Positions 1 to 7,629 of a stretch of 64,000 nt of DNA are shown one piece after another; the stretch's first letter is position 1, and every line of letters starts with the position of its first letter. The notes under the pieces were generated by a model, which was given only the letters and a program-made list of their open reading frames with translations, was not told where the DNA came from and searched no databases. The DNA is taken from positions 8,028,599 through 8,092,598 of the forward strand of contig NZ_CP149798.1 in NCBI RefSeq assembly GCF_037940415.1, in the 5' to 3' direction. The position numbers and the translations under genes are program-made. Source of the DNA: Streptomyces sp. f51. GTDB lineage: Bacteria; Actinomycetota; Actinomycetes; Streptomycetales; Streptomycetaceae.

Positions 1-95
1 GCGATCACTGCCGTCCCGGGTGCCAACCTGTTGGCCTCTGGCCCTTTACGAGTTGGTGCGTGATAGCGGATGGGCATGCTCTGCTGGTGAGGGGT

Positions 96-340
96 ATGGC
101 TGACCGTTCGGTATTGACGCATCCGTTGTTCACGGGAGTCTCGACAGCCCATCTGTCGTCCTTGGTCGGGGAGTTGGCAAGACCGTGGGTGGTCGGGCTT
201 GAGGGGCGTCGGTTCCAGGCGAGGGGCGGGGCGAGGAAGCGTGCACCAGGTGCCGGGGCCCGCCATCAGCTGGTCTTCGTGGACCGGCTGGTCGCCACGC
301 TAATGCTCAACGCACGGAACGTCACCTCCGCTTCCGCGCC
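96..340 (+). pseudogene. IS5-family transposase, N-terminal fragment
   Basis: The frame starting at the ATG at 96 reads MADRSVLTHPLFTGVS and continues to HQLVFVDRLVATLMLNA near 325. This matches the N-terminal region of the Streptomyces IS5-type transposase group whose members begin with a LTHPLFTGVS-like motif and contain a HQLVFTDR-like motif. After about residue 77 the frame no longer resembles the family, and no catalytic DDE part follows, so only the start survives. No inverted repeat was seen around it. It is a decayed insertion-sequence remnant, judged from remembered family patterns rather than an alignment. Confidence 0.5.
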
Positions 341-699
341 GTTAAGGCCGAGTGCGCGGACCTGCGGGGTTGTCAGTTGGCGGATGCCGTCGTCCGGACA
401 CTACGACCAGGGCTGAGCAAGCCGATACGGCTGGTGGTCACCTGCCGCGAAGAAGGCTTCCCCTGGATCGTCCGTACAAGGTGGCAGTCCCCGGGGCGTC
501 CCCCGGTTCTGCGGGGGTGGGCTAGCAGCTGCACCGTGAAGCCGCCTCCGCTGCCCATTGCCGGTGCGCCAAGGAACGTGGACATGATTGTTCAATGTTC
601 ATCTTCTCGTCACAGTTTGATCACTTCTCCTTCACGCCATTCCCTCACAGCTGCCTCACTGCTTACCGTCAGGCGCACTGAACCACCTGTGAGGGATGC
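341..699. other. gene-free stretch
   Basis: No convincing gene is seen. The DNA after the IS5 remnant has several short overlapping open frames without family resemblance. The last 100 bases form the upstream region of the next gene and include a GAGGGAT ribosome-binding sequence. Confidence 0.4.
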
Positions 700-1329
700 A
701 TGTCAGATAGCCAGTCACCACCCGCCCCGCCGCCCTTCCCGGGGCACGCGCCCGTCGGGCAGCCGCCGACACCGCCGCCAGCGCCGAAGTGGGCCCGCAA
801 GCAGATCCTCATCCCTGCCGCAATCCTGATCCTGTTCCTCGGAGTTGGAATCGGTTCCTCTGACGACGGCACCGAGAAGACGGGTGCGAAGCCGCAGCCG
901 ACCGTTACCGTCACGAAGACCGCCACGGCGAAGACTGGAACGCTCAAGAAGGCAGAACCGCAGCCGACCGTCACCGTGACGAAGACCGTGAAGGCGAAGA
1001 CGGCAGCGAAGCCGAAGCCGAAGAAGACGGAGTCAGCCACCCCCAAGAACAAGGTCGTGTTCAAGGTGTGGGGCAGCGCCCCGGCCGGCGTGGACATCAC
1101 CTACGGCAGCGACACCGACAACCTCGAGGGTCGGGGGTTGCCGATGACGAAGACCCTCCCGCTGAAGGACGACGCCATGTACTACAGCGTCAACGCGCAA
1201 CTGTCAGGCGGCGGTGACATTCACTGCTCGGTGACAGTGGACGGCAAGACCAAGACGGGGCACGCCGTCGGCGGCTACAACATCTGCTCCGCACAGCTCA
1301 GCGGCGGACTGTTCGGCGGCTGGAGCTAA
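700..1329 (+). CDS. membrane-anchored MmpS-like protein
   Basis: The protein has 209 residues. Residues 1-33 are a Pro-rich cytoplasmic tail. Residues about 35-53 (ILIPAAILILFLGVGIG) form one transmembrane segment. Residues about 60-120 are a Lys/Thr/Pro-rich linker containing two copies of QPTVTVTKT. Residues about 122-209 are an extracytoplasmic domain with a VFKVWGSAPAGVDITYG start and a CSV...NICSAQ cysteine pair, resembling the MmpS/transport-accessory domain of actinobacteria. In mycobacteria MmpS proteins support MmpL exporters, but no exporter lies nearby, so the role here is unknown. The ATG at 700 follows GAGGGATGC. The gene stands alone and is followed by a GC-rich hairpin. Confidence 0.75.
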   Translation: MSDSQSPPAPPPFPGHAPVGQPPTPPPAPKWARKQILIPAAILILFLGVGIGSSDDGTEKTGAKPQPTVTVTKTATAKTGTLKKAEPQPTVTVTKTVKAKTAAKPKPKKTESATPKNKVVFKVWGSAPAGVDITYGSDTDNLEGRGLPMTKTLPLKDDAMYYSVNAQLSGGGDIHCSVTVDGKTKTGHAVGGYNICSAQLSGGLFGGWS

Positions 1330-1354
1330 ATCGGTCGGGTAGCCGACGAGAACG

Positions 1355-1390
1355 CCCCCGCCGCCACCCAAGATGGCGCAGCGGCGGGGG
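1355..1390 (+). terminator. GC-rich hairpin after the MmpS-like gene
   Basis: CCCCCGCCGC at 1355-1364 pairs perfectly with GCGGCGGGGG at 1381-1390, leaving a 16-base loop. It lies 26 bases after the stop at 1329. There is no U-tract, which is common for actinobacterial terminators. Confidence 0.55.
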
Positions 1391-1429
1391 GCGCGCACAG
1401 ACCCGCAACCGGGCCGCGCCCGCGGACCG

Positions 1430-1620
1430 CACCCGCGGACATGCGGCGCGCCGGCCGCACCTCGTGTGACGAGTACCCGTTCGCCTCCACCTACGAGGGC
1501 GGCACCGCCCTTGCTGCCGCCCAGCGGGAGATCATCTGGGTCAAGGTGAACGAGAACACGTCCCAGGGCGGACGCATCACCGCATGGCGCGGCCAGATGC
1601 ACGTCATCGTGTCCATCAGG
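1430..1620 (+). pseudogene. NucA/NucB-type deoxyribonuclease, C-terminal fragment
   Basis: The frame from the ATG at 1441 reads RTSCDEYPFASTYEGG and then VNENTSQGGRITAWRG. The SCDEYPFAST motif is the hallmark of the NucA/NucB secreted deoxyribonuclease domain, in which the D-E pair is catalytic. The usual N-terminal secretion and repeat regions are missing. After about residue 60 the frame turns into unrelated Cys/Pro-rich sequence, so the C-terminus is also lost. It is a remnant of a secreted nuclease gene. Confidence 0.55.
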
Positions 1621-2430
1621 TCCCCCTGCTCTCTGGATCGCCCGTGCCCGGCCCTGCCTGCCCGGGGCTTGTGCCCGGACTGCGGCCCGTTCACCCGGAT
1701 CCACTCCCAACCCCCACCGCTGTTCGGGGTCGATTACCTCATCCTCGACCACGCAGAAATCTATGTTGGCTGGAGTAGACATTGGGAGATCGCCTGGCTA
1801 TGGTTTCTCTCGTAGCCCAGAGGGACAGCAGGGCCCGGCAGACACGAACTGCCGGGAGCAGTACATGCAGTTGCAGTGCGCAGGACGGTGCGGTGGTGGA
1901 GTTTCGAAGCCAGGGTTGTTGCAGGTCGGCGACGGGGCTGACGACCGGACCGGGTGGCCCGCAGTGATCAGGGGCCGCCGTGAGCAGGACCGCAGTTCGG
2001 TAAGTGCAGTTCGCAGTACCCGGCAGTGAAGTCAGTGAGCAGTTCCTCGGTGAAGGCGTCGGCTGCGGGCGCGCGTACCGGGAGGTTCGGCAGTGGGGTT
2101 CCAAGCCAGAGCAGATGCAGGACGGGCGACGGGGCTGGCTGCCGAAGAGTGGCGCTTCCTCAGGTCACCGAGCAGGTCGTATCACCAGCAGTACGCGGTA
2201 GAGCATTACCAGCAGTGAGTTGATCCCAGAGGGAAAGAACGGAGGAGCCGAGCGCCATCAGGATCGCCTGGGCGGAATGGCTGAGCCCGGGTACCGCAGG
2301 ACATCGATAGTGAGGTGGTCTCCGGTCGAGCAACCGCGATCCCCGCACGGGCTCTCGTCCCCCTCGAGCTGGTGCGGAAAGAGAAGGCCGGTGCAGTATC
2401 AGGGCCGGCAGATGGTGTAGCAGTTCCTTC
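1621..2430. other. gene-free stretch
   Basis: No convincing coding region is seen in about 800 bases. The stretch has a lower GC content than its surroundings and several short direct repeats of the type GGCGACGGGGCTG (near 1928 and near 2125) and GCAGTGAG/CAGTGAGC. It is probably decayed DNA. The last part is the upstream region of the MerR-like gene at 2487. Confidence 0.4.
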
Positions 2431-2461
2431 GGGGCCCTGGCGGCAACAACGCCAGGGCCCC
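2431..2461 (+). terminator. perfect 12-bp hairpin upstream of the MerR-like gene
   Basis: GGGGCCCTGGCG at 2431-2442 pairs with CGCCAGGGCCCC at 2450-2461 around the loop GCAACAA. It ends 25 bases before the GTG start at 2487. It is either the terminator of an upstream transcript or a leader structure that could attenuate the downstream gene. Confidence 0.55.
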
Positions 2462-2486
2462 TCCACGCGTTCCACGAGAGGTGCAA

Positions 2487-2825
2487 GTGACAGCAGACGA
2501 CTCGTTCGGCCGTCTCGATGACGACGACTACCCCGCCTTCACGATGGGCCGGGCCGCCGAGGTGCTCGGCACCACGCAGGGCTTCTTGCGCGCGATCGGT
2601 GAAGCTCGCCTGATCACTCCGCTGCGCTCCGCGGGCGGACACCGCCGCTACTCCCGCTACCAGCTGCGCATCGCCGCCCGCGCCCGCGAACTCGTCGACC
2701 AGGGCACCCCCATCGAGGCCGCCTGCCGCATCGTCATCCTCGAAGACCAGCTCGAAGAAGCACAGCGCATCAACGCCGAACACCGGCTCACCGCCGAATT
2801 GTCCGATCCAGCGGCTGCAGCGTGA
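2487..2825 (+). CDS. MerR-type DNA-binding protein
   Basis: This small regulator of 112 residues has an N-terminal winged helix-turn-helix. The segment MGRAAEVLGTTQGFLRAIG leads into LITPLRSAGGHRRYSRYQ, the typical MerR pattern with the GGHRRY wing. A short helical tail (residues about 70-105) can form the dimerisation coil. There is no long effector domain, so it probably senses no ligand through a large pocket. GTG at 2487 is preferred to the in-frame GTG at 2481 because GAGAGG lies five bases before it. It is followed by its own hairpin and then by a cold-shock gene, a pairing I recall from other Streptomyces genomes. Its target is unknown. Confidence 0.8.
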   Translation: MTADDSFGRLDDDDYPAFTMGRAAEVLGTTQGFLRAIGEARLITPLRSAGGHRRYSRYQLRIAARARELVDQGTPIEAACRIVILEDQLEEAQRINAEHRLTAELSDPAAAA

Positions 2826-2832
2826 GGTAAAT

Positions 2833-2855
2833 GTGCCCGCCGCACCGGCGGGCAC
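2833..2855 (+). terminator. terminator of the MerR-like gene
   Basis: GTGCCCGCCG at 2833-2842 and CGGCGGGCAC at 2846-2855 form a perfect 10-bp stem with a 3-base loop, eight bases after the stop codon at 2825. Confidence 0.75.
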
Positions 2856-2971
2856 CATATACCCGCTCTGGGTCTCGGGGTCTTGGGGTGCGGCGTGATC
2901 ATTTCCTCTGGTGACGGGGCGTGCGGGCGTGTAGCGTTTGCGTCAGCTGTCGTGGTTCGGAATTTCCCTTT

Positions 2972-2997
2972 GCCCACGCCTTTGGTGTGGGCGTTTT
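2972..2997 (+). promoter_or_regulatory. leader hairpin with U-tract upstream of the cold-shock gene
   Basis: GCCCACGCC at 2972-2980 pairs with GGTGTGGGC at 2984-2992 (one G-T pair) around a TTT loop. GTTTT follows at 2993-2997. The structure looks like an intrinsic terminator but lies in the probable 5' leader, 86 bases before the start at 3083. Cold-shock mRNAs often carry structured leaders, so attenuation or temperature-dependent folding is possible. A terminator of an upstream small RNA is the alternative. Confidence 0.5.
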
Positions 2998-3082
2998 GCT
3001 GTGCTGTGCCGCAGGAACCAGGGCGATCACCTCCGCCTTCCCCATTCGGTGGGAGGCGTTCATCGACTGGAAGGCATGAGAC

Positions 3083-3286
3083 ATGGCTACGGGAACTGTG
3101 AAGTGGTTCAACGCGGAGAAGGGCTTCGGCTTCATCGCCCAGGACGGCGGCGGCCCGGATGTCTTCGCGCACTACTCCGCGATCAACTCCTCGGGCTTCC
3201 GTGAGCTCCAGGAGGGCCAGATCGTGACGTTCGACGTCACCCAGGGCCAGAAGGGCCCGCAGGCCGAGAACATCAGCCCCGCCTGA
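3083..3286 (+). CDS. cold-shock protein, CspA family
   Basis: The protein has 67 residues and is a complete single cold-shock domain. It contains the RNA-binding motifs KWFNAEKGFGFI (RNP1-type) and DVFAHYSAI (RNP2-type), and ends with GPQAENISPA as in other actinobacterial CspA proteins. These are cytoplasmic single-stranded nucleic-acid chaperones that melt RNA structure. The ATG at 3083 follows a GGAAGGCATGAGAC stretch. The gene has a long structured leader and a possible short GC-rich hairpin (3288-3307) after the stop. It sits just downstream of a MerR-like gene in the same direction. Confidence 0.93.
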   Translation: MATGTVKWFNAEKGFGFIAQDGGGPDVFAHYSAINSSGFRELQEGQIVTFDVTQGQKGPQAENISPA

Positions 3287-3307
3287 CGGTACCCGCCAGC
3301 GGGTATC

Positions 3308-3637
3308 GCGCTCGGCTGCCCGGCAACCTGTACCGCCCGACATGGCCAACGGACGTCTGTACTTGTCCGGCGCGTCGGCAGGATGCCGGAGGCGCGGGTC
3401 GGGGCCGCGCAGCAGCTGCGCGGCCCCGGCTCGTGTATCGAGTCCGGCGTCTCGGTTCTCTGATCCACGCAGTGGGTCGACGCGGTACGCAGGCTCCGCA
3501 GCATCGACTGTTTCTGTAGTCGGTTTGGGCTGATATCTCGCGCCTGCCGGATGTGCGGCGATCTTGCCTGGATGGAGTTGGGGCTTTGGGGTAGCTGAGG
3601 TGGGTAAGTCCCTGTGCTTCGGAAGTGAGGCGAATCC
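3308..3637. other. gene-free stretch with a terminator-like hairpin
   Basis: No gene is seen. A perfect 12-bp hairpin lies inside: GGGGCCGCGCAG at 3401-3412 with CTGCGCGGCCCC at 3416-3427 and a 3-base loop. It is probably a transcription terminator. The last 40 bases form the upstream region of the truncated ATPase-domain gene at 3638. Confidence 0.5.
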
Positions 3638-3889
3638 GTGGATCCTGCTGCCCAAAATGAGGGCCCGGGGCCGCTCAGGAATGCTCCGATAGCCGTCTCC
3701 GCCGCGTTCGAGGGCAGTGCCGAGATAGCCGAGGCCCGTGACATGGCCCGTGACTTCCTTACGTCGCTTCAGGCTGTGCATGGGCTGCCGGTGTCGGCGC
3801 GTGCGATGGGCATGGTGCAGCTGGTGGTGAGTGAGCTGGTGACCAATGCCCGCAAATACGCCCCCGGCCCCTGTCTGCTGACGCACTGA
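3638..3889 (+). pseudogene. truncated HATPase-type (anti-sigma-like) protein
   Basis: The first 75 residues match the start of small Streptomyces ATP-binding regulatory proteins of the RsbW-like HATPase_c family. The stretch MVQLVVSELVTNARKYAPG contains the N-box (E and N that hold Mg-ATP). The family normally continues for another 60-80 residues with the DxGxG and GxGL motifs. Here the reading frame ends at LLTH and unrelated DNA follows, so the ATP lid and second half are missing. The product could not bind ATP and is considered broken. An intact member of the same family is at 17795-18277. Confidence 0.65.
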
Positions 3890-3915
3890 CCGCCAACGAT
3901 CGCCCGATTCCCCAA

Positions 3916-4188
3916 GTGATCGCCTACGAGCCGGTGATGCAGCCATTCGGACGCCATGCATTGCCGGACCTGAAGGTCGCAGCAGAGACGGCGGACTGGG
4001 ACCGCTGCGTCGAGATCGTCAATCGGCAGATCTCTGGCTTCTCCGCTGCGCATGTCGAGGATCTCCGGGCCGATCAGCACGGTTGGGCGATCTTGCGCTG
4101 CTTGAGCGGACCGCTGTACGCCGAACTCGGCGCGCTCAACGCTACGCTGCCTCCGGATGTGATGGACAGGCCGATCAAGTCGACCTGA
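3916..4188 (+). CDS. hypothetical protein, possibly a remnant
   Basis: This open frame of 90 residues starts with GTG at 3916 and contains PFGRHALPDLKVAAE and RQISGFSAAHVEDLRA. I do not recognise a family. It lies between a truncated ATPase-domain gene and a hydrolase fragment, its end overlaps the latter, and no clear ribosome-binding site precedes it. It may be part of a decayed gene rather than an expressed protein. Confidence 0.25.
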   Translation: MIAYEPVMQPFGRHALPDLKVAAETADWDRCVEIVNRQISGFSAAHVEDLRADQHGWAILRCLSGPLYAELGALNATLPPDVMDRPIKST

Positions 4189-4358
4189 TCATCGGCCAGT
4201 GCAACCGCGGAACGGCCCCCTACGGAACGTCGTTCGACCACGTGCGGCAGCATGTCGCTCACGCCGGAGTCCACAATCTCCCCGGCCAGGGCCACCTGGC
4301 CCACATTCAGGCGCCGGCAGAGCTTGGCCACCTGCTCAACAACCTCGCCGCCGTCTGA
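4185..4358 (+). pseudogene. alpha/beta hydrolase, C-terminal fragment
   Basis: The frame ends with LPGQGHLAHIQAPAELGHLL and a stop at 4358. The GQGHLAHIQAPxEL pattern is typical of the last strand, catalytic histidine and final helix of alpha/beta hydrolases. Nothing upstream in the same frame resembles the nucleophile elbow, so only the tail of the gene is left. Confidence 0.4.
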
Positions 4359-4359
4359 T

Positions 4360-4690
4360 GGGCACCCCTGCCAACGTGCCGCTCTCCATTGAGGGGTGCA
4401 GGCGACTCGTCGAGCGATGCCAGTCACGTCCGATTGCCCACGTTGCCGCGGAGATGGGCATCTCCAGGGCATGCGCGTTCAAGTGGGTCAACCGGTACGT
4501 TGTCATGGTGAGCTCGGCCTGCACGACCGGTCCTCCACGCCCCACCGCCAACCCACAGTCACACCGGGCGAGGTAGTGGAGCGGATCGAGCAGATGCTCC
4601 GAACCCACAAGTGGTCCGCAGGACGGATCGCCTTCGAACTCAGCCAAACTGGGTGCCTCGAGCAGCAGATCAGAGGGATTCGGCACCGTC
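4360..4690 (+). pseudogene. IS481-family transposase, frameshifted N-terminal part
   Basis: The first part (frame of 4360) reads LSIEGCRRLVERCQSRP and AAEMGISRACAFKWVNRY, the N-terminal helix-turn-helix of IS481 transposases. Near 4495 the match jumps to another frame, which continues GELGLHDRSSTPHRQP and VVERIEQMLRTHKWSAGR. The sequence stops resembling the family after AFELSQTG, before any DDE catalytic residue. It is a truncated, frameshifted insertion-sequence remnant that abuts the end of the esterase gene on the other strand. Confidence 0.7.
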
Positions 4691-4695
4691 TACCG

Positions 4696-5649
4696 TCACC
4701 GCGTGAACACCGTCGCTAGCGCGAGGGCCGCCTCACGCCGGGCTTTTCCGCTGTCGTCGAACGGGTGGCGGACGAACTCGTGGATCATCCCCAGATACCG
4801 GGACACCGTCACCGGGACGCCCGCCTTCTCCAGGCGCCGCCCGTACTCCTCGCCCTCGTCGCGCAGCGCGTCGAACTCGGCGGTGACGATCAGCGCCGGC
4901 GGTAGACCGGTCAGGTCGGACGCCAGCAGCGGCGAGACGCGGGGGTCCAGCTTGTCCTGTTTGTTGGTGAGGTAGTTGTCCATGAACCAGTGCTGGGCGG
5001 TGCGGCTGACGTTGCCGAATCTCCCTGCGAAGGCCTGGATGCTGTGGTTGGCCCTGCGGAAGTCGACGTCCGGATAGATCAGCAGTTGGAAGACCAGTGC
5101 CGGTCCGCCGAGGTCGCGTGCGAGCCGTGCGACGACAGCCGCCAGGTTCCCGCCCGCGCTGTCGCCGCCAACCGCGATCCGTGCCGGGTCTCCTCCGACG
5201 TCGCCCGCGTGCTCGGCGACCCAGACCGTGGCGGCGAGGCAGGCCTCGGGTGCGGCGGGGAACTTGTGCTCGGGAGCCAGCGGGTATTCCACCGCGACCA
5301 CGACACAGGTCGCGCCGTTGGCCAGGCTGCGGCACAGGCCGTCATGGGTGTCCAGGTCGCCCACGACGAAACCGCCGCCGTGGAAGTACACCAGCACAGG
5401 GAAGGGGCCGGTGCCGCTGGGAGTGTAGATACGCACCGGGATCGGACCGGCTTTGGTGACGATCCGTCGGTCCTCGACCGCCGCAATGGGTTCCGGCTCG
5501 CCCAGGAGGGCGATCTGCCGACGCCAGCCCTGCCGCGCCTGCTCAGGGGTGAAGGTGTGCAACTCGCCGACGTTCGCGGCGGCCAGGCGGTCCAGGTAGG
5601 CCTGGACCTGCGGGTGCGGGGAGCCGAGTGACGCTGTCGTGTCAGTCAT
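4696..5649 (-). CDS. alpha/beta hydrolase of the HSL/acetyl-esterase family
   Basis: The protein has 317 residues, the full length for bacterial hormone-sensitive-lipase type carboxylesterases. The oxyanion-hole motif HGGGF is at about residue 90, and the nucleophile motif GDSAGG at about 164. The late acidic and histidine residues are in FDALRDEGEEYG and GMIHEFVRHPF, giving the Ser-Asp-His triad. No signal peptide is seen, so the enzyme is cytoplasmic and probably cleaves short-chain esters. It diverges from a MerR regulator gene whose operator lies between the two start codons, so the regulator very probably controls it. The substrate cannot be told from sequence. Confidence 0.9.
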   Translation of the reverse strand: MTDTTASLGSPHPQVQAYLDRLAAANVGELHTFTPEQARQGWRRQIALLGEPEPIAAVEDRRIVTKAGPIPVRIYTPSGTGPFPVLVYFHGGGFVVGDLDTHDGLCRSLANGATCVVVAVEYPLAPEHKFPAAPEACLAATVWVAEHAGDVGGDPARIAVGGDSAGGNLAAVVARLARDLGGPALVFQLLIYPDVDFRRANHSIQAFAGRFGNVSRTAQHWFMDNYLTNKQDKLDPRVSPLLASDLTGLPPALIVTAEFDALRDEGEEYGRRLEKAGVPVTVSRYLGMIHEFVRHPFDDSGKARREAALALATVFTR

Positions 5650-5662
5650 GGGTCTATGCTCC

Positions 5663-5684
5663 GACTTGAAGCGAAGTTCAAGTC
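5663..5684. promoter_or_regulatory. MerR-type operator between esterase and regulator
   Basis: A perfect inverted repeat of GACTTGAA and TTCAAGTC, separated by GCGAAG, spans 5663-5684. It lies 14 bases from the esterase start (5649) and 14 bases before the regulator start (5698). Its size and spacing fit a MerR-family operator inside a divergent promoter. Confidence 0.75.
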
Positions 5685-5697
5685 AAGGGGCGGTTTC

Positions 5698-6090
5698 ATG
5701 ACCCTGCTCGATATCGCCGAGGTGGCCGAACGGTCCGGACTGGCGCCGTCGGCGCTGCGTTACTACGAACGGCGGGGCCTCATCGCCTCCGAGGGCCGCA
5801 ACGGACTGCGCCGCACCTTCCGCTCCGAGGTGCTGGCCCGCCTGTCCCTGGTCGCGTGTGCCCGTGCCGCGGGTTTCACCCTCGCCGAGATCGCCCGGTT
5901 CGTGACCGCCACCCCCGACGACACCGAACTGCGCGTCCACTTGGCGGCCAAGGCTGAGCAGTTGGACACTGAGATCGACCGGCTCACCCGTATGCGCGAC
6001 AGTCTCCGCCACGCCGCCGTCTGCACCCGTTCCCCCCTGGTCGAATGCCCCGACTTCAAGCAGGCCATCTCCGACGACCCGGCCAGCTGA
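5698..6090 (+). CDS. MerR-family transcriptional regulator
   Basis: The regulator has 130 residues. The N-terminal winged helix-turn-helix has AEVAERSGLAPSALRYYERRGL. A coiled coil follows (residues about 75-110), and the C-terminal tail has cysteines in VCTRSPLVECPDFKQA. The tail recalls the SoxR-like group but has only two cysteines, too few for a SoxR [2Fe-2S] cluster, so it may sense a thiol-reactive compound or bind a metal differently. The start at 5698 is chosen because the in-frame ATG at 5656 would place the operator inside the gene. GGGG at 5687-5690 serves as ribosome-binding site. It diverges from the esterase gene and probably controls it. Confidence 0.88.
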   Translation: MTLLDIAEVAERSGLAPSALRYYERRGLIASEGRNGLRRTFRSEVLARLSLVACARAAGFTLAEIARFVTATPDDTELRVHLAAKAEQLDTEIDRLTRMRDSLRHAAVCTRSPLVECPDFKQAISDDPAS

Positions 6091-6099
6091 CACCAACTC

Positions 6100-6172
6100 C
6101 ATGACCATCGCACTTGGATCGCGCAAGGCATCCTCGCCGCCGTCTTCCTGGGCTCTGGAGCCCTGCTTGTGA
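6100..6172 (+). pseudogene. DoxX-like membrane protein, N-terminal scrap
   Basis: One frame reads TWIAQGILAAVFLGSGALL, which resembles the first transmembrane helix of DoxX-family proteins. The frame then loses resemblance. Only about 22 codons remain before the IS5 element at 6291. It is probably the start of a former gene regulated together with the neighbouring MerR gene. Confidence 0.35.
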
Positions 6173-6290
6173 CACCCGTCGCGACCGGATGTCAGAAAGC
6201 ACCACTGCTCGCTCTACAACGGAGCCTTGGAGGAACGCCGCGACGCCTACGCGCGAGGGGCTTGCCCAGGGGCCGGGCCGCAGTTCAGTA

Positions 6291-6309
6291 ACTGATCGTT
6301 TCAGAATGA
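6291..6309. repeat. left terminal inverted repeat of the IS5 element
   Basis: The sequence is ACTGATCGTTTCAGAATGA. It is perfectly inverted with 7562-7580 and contains the stop codon of the transposase. Confidence 0.9.
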
Positions 6310-7109
6310 TCGCGAGAGTCGCCGCAGGCAGATGATTGAGCAGGCGAGTTCGAGCAGCCCCTGGTGAAGGTCCGCCCGGCGCTCGTACCGGATGCGCAGG
6401 CGCTTGAACTGGTGCAGCCAGGCAAACGCACGCTCCACCACCCAACGCACCTTGCCCAGACCGGATCCGTGGGCGACGCCACGTCGGGCGATCACGGGCT
6501 TGATTCCGCGCTTCCACAGCATGCGCCGGTACTTGTCGAAGTCGTAGCCCCGGTCGGCGTACAGCCGCTTGGGCTTGCGGCGGGGACGTCCTCGTAGCCC
6601 CCGGATCGGAGGGACCGTGTCCAGCAGGGGCAGGAGCTGGGTAACGTCGTGCCTGTTGCCTCCAGTGAGCGTGACGGCCAGCGGGGTGCCGTGGCGGTCG
6701 ACGATCAGGTGGTGCTTGGAGCCGGGCCTGGCACGGTCGACGGGCGAAGGGCCAACGTGATCCCCCCTTTGAGGGCCCGGATGTGTGAGCCGTCCACGGC
6801 GCAGTCGTCCAGGTCCAGTAGACCGACTCGGCGCAGTTCGGTCAGTAGTGCAGCGTGCAGGCGGGGCCAGACGCCCGCCTCGGTCCAGTCCCGCAGCCTG
6901 CGCCAGGCCGTCACGCCGGAACAACCAACGACCTGACTCGGTACGTCGCGCCAAGCGACGCCCTTGCGCAGGACGTAGACGATGCCAGCCAGCGCGACCC
7001 GGTCGGGTACCGGGAGCCGCCCGGGATGGCGGTGCCGGCGCGCGGGCCGTGCTGGCAGCAGAGGGGCTATCTGATGCCACAGCTCGTCGGGGACAAGGTT
7101 CGTGGTCAT
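6301..7109 (-). CDS. IS5-family transposase made by -1 frameshifting
   Basis: The first frame starts at 7109 (MTTNLVPDELWHQ) and runs to 6705. It carries the insertion-domain helix-turn-helix and the first catalytic Asp in CAVDGSHIRALKGG. A -1 slip at AAAGGGGGG (6762-6770) joins it to the second frame, which reads DHVGPSPVDRARPGSKHH. This frame holds the second Asp (YADRGYDFDK) and the Glu (VVERAFAWLHQFKRLR) and ends at 6301 inside the left repeat. The fused protein of about 270 residues has a complete DDE set, so the element may still be active. Production through frameshifting is known for the IS427 group; its use here is inferred from the intact slippery run and matching frames. Confidence 0.85.
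6762..6770 (-). other. slippery sequence for transposase frameshifting
   Basis: On the coding (minus) strand the run AAAGGGGGG lies at the end of the first transposase frame. A -1 slip converts KGGIT to KGGDHV, restoring the canonical IS427-type sequence. Confidence 0.7.
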
Positions 7110-7171
7110 GATCCGGAAGCATGCCAGAGAACCCAGTTGAGCCCTTCGGGTCTCCTCGACATACTCCCCGA

Positions 7172-7570
7172 ATGGCCAACACCGGAACCGAAGAAGCCGC
7201 AGAGCAGGGATGGGACGGACCCTGGTACCGCGTCCGAACGGACCGGTTCGAGGCGTCGTTCCTGCCCAACGCCGACGAACCGCTGGACAGCGTCTGCAAC
7301 GTCGACGTCGAGGTCCAGATGACAGCGGACGGCTCACGCTGGAGCGCGACCGTGTTCACGCTAGCCGAGGTCCAACGCATCATGGCGAGGTGGTCCCGAA
7401 CTGGCGAGGCGCTGGGCGGCCGATACTTCTGGTGCTCCGACGGCCTCATCGTCCGGGAACCCGGCATCGACAGCATGACCCAAGTGCTGGTCGGCCTCCT
7501 CGATGACGGCGACTTCACACAAGTCCTCCAGCGGCTCGACGACGAAAAGCCGTCCGACGCTTCATTCTGA
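7172..7570 (+). CDS. passenger protein of the IS5 element, unknown function
   Basis: This 132-residue soluble protein contains WYRVRTDRFEASFLPN, VDVEVQMTADGSRWSATVF and GGRYFWCSDGLIVRE. The alternating hydrophobic pattern suggests a mixed alpha/beta fold. I recognise no family, although the size and acidic character recall immunity-type proteins. An upstream in-frame ATG at 7121 would add 17 residues; neither start has a strong ribosome-binding site. The stop codon at 7568-7570 lies inside the right inverted repeat. The gene diverges from the transposase and is contained in the mobile element, so it is probably carried as cargo. It could be a regulator, an immunity protein or a selfish stabiliser. 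Confidence 0.6.
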   Translation: MANTGTEEAAEQGWDGPWYRVRTDRFEASFLPNADEPLDSVCNVDVEVQMTADGSRWSATVFTLAEVQRIMARWSRTGEALGGRYFWCSDGLIVREPGIDSMTQVLVGLLDDGDFTQVLQRLDDEKPSDASF

Positions 7571-7580
7571 AACGATCAGT
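7562..7580. repeat. right terminal inverted repeat of the IS5 element
   Basis: This is the perfect 19-bp complement of 6291-6309. It contains the stop codon of the passenger gene. Confidence 0.9.
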
Positions 7581-7629
7581 AAGGCTTGGGCACAGCGACA
7601 TCCTTCCCACCCGCCCGACAGGGCAAGCC

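Larger units (their letters stand above)
6291..7580. mobile_element. IS5-family (IS427-like) element with an apparent passenger gene
   Basis: The element is 1290 bp and bounded by identical 19-bp inverted repeats, ACTGATCGTTTCAGAATGA at 6291-6309 and its complement at 7562-7580. It carries a two-frame transposase on the minus strand and a second gene on the plus strand, transcribed away from it. Both genes end inside the inverted repeats. IS427-type elements usually consist of little more than an ~800-900 bp transposase unit, so about 470 bp here is extra. No target-site duplication longer than one base is obvious (left flank CAGTA, right flank AAGGC). Confidence 0.85.

Noticed and set aside
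489..525. A segment with CCCCGGGGCGTCCCCCGGTTCTGCGGGGGTG that recalls a type I-E CRISPR repeat
   Set aside because: It occurs once only, without spaced copies or cas genes; GC-rich hairpins of this kind are common.
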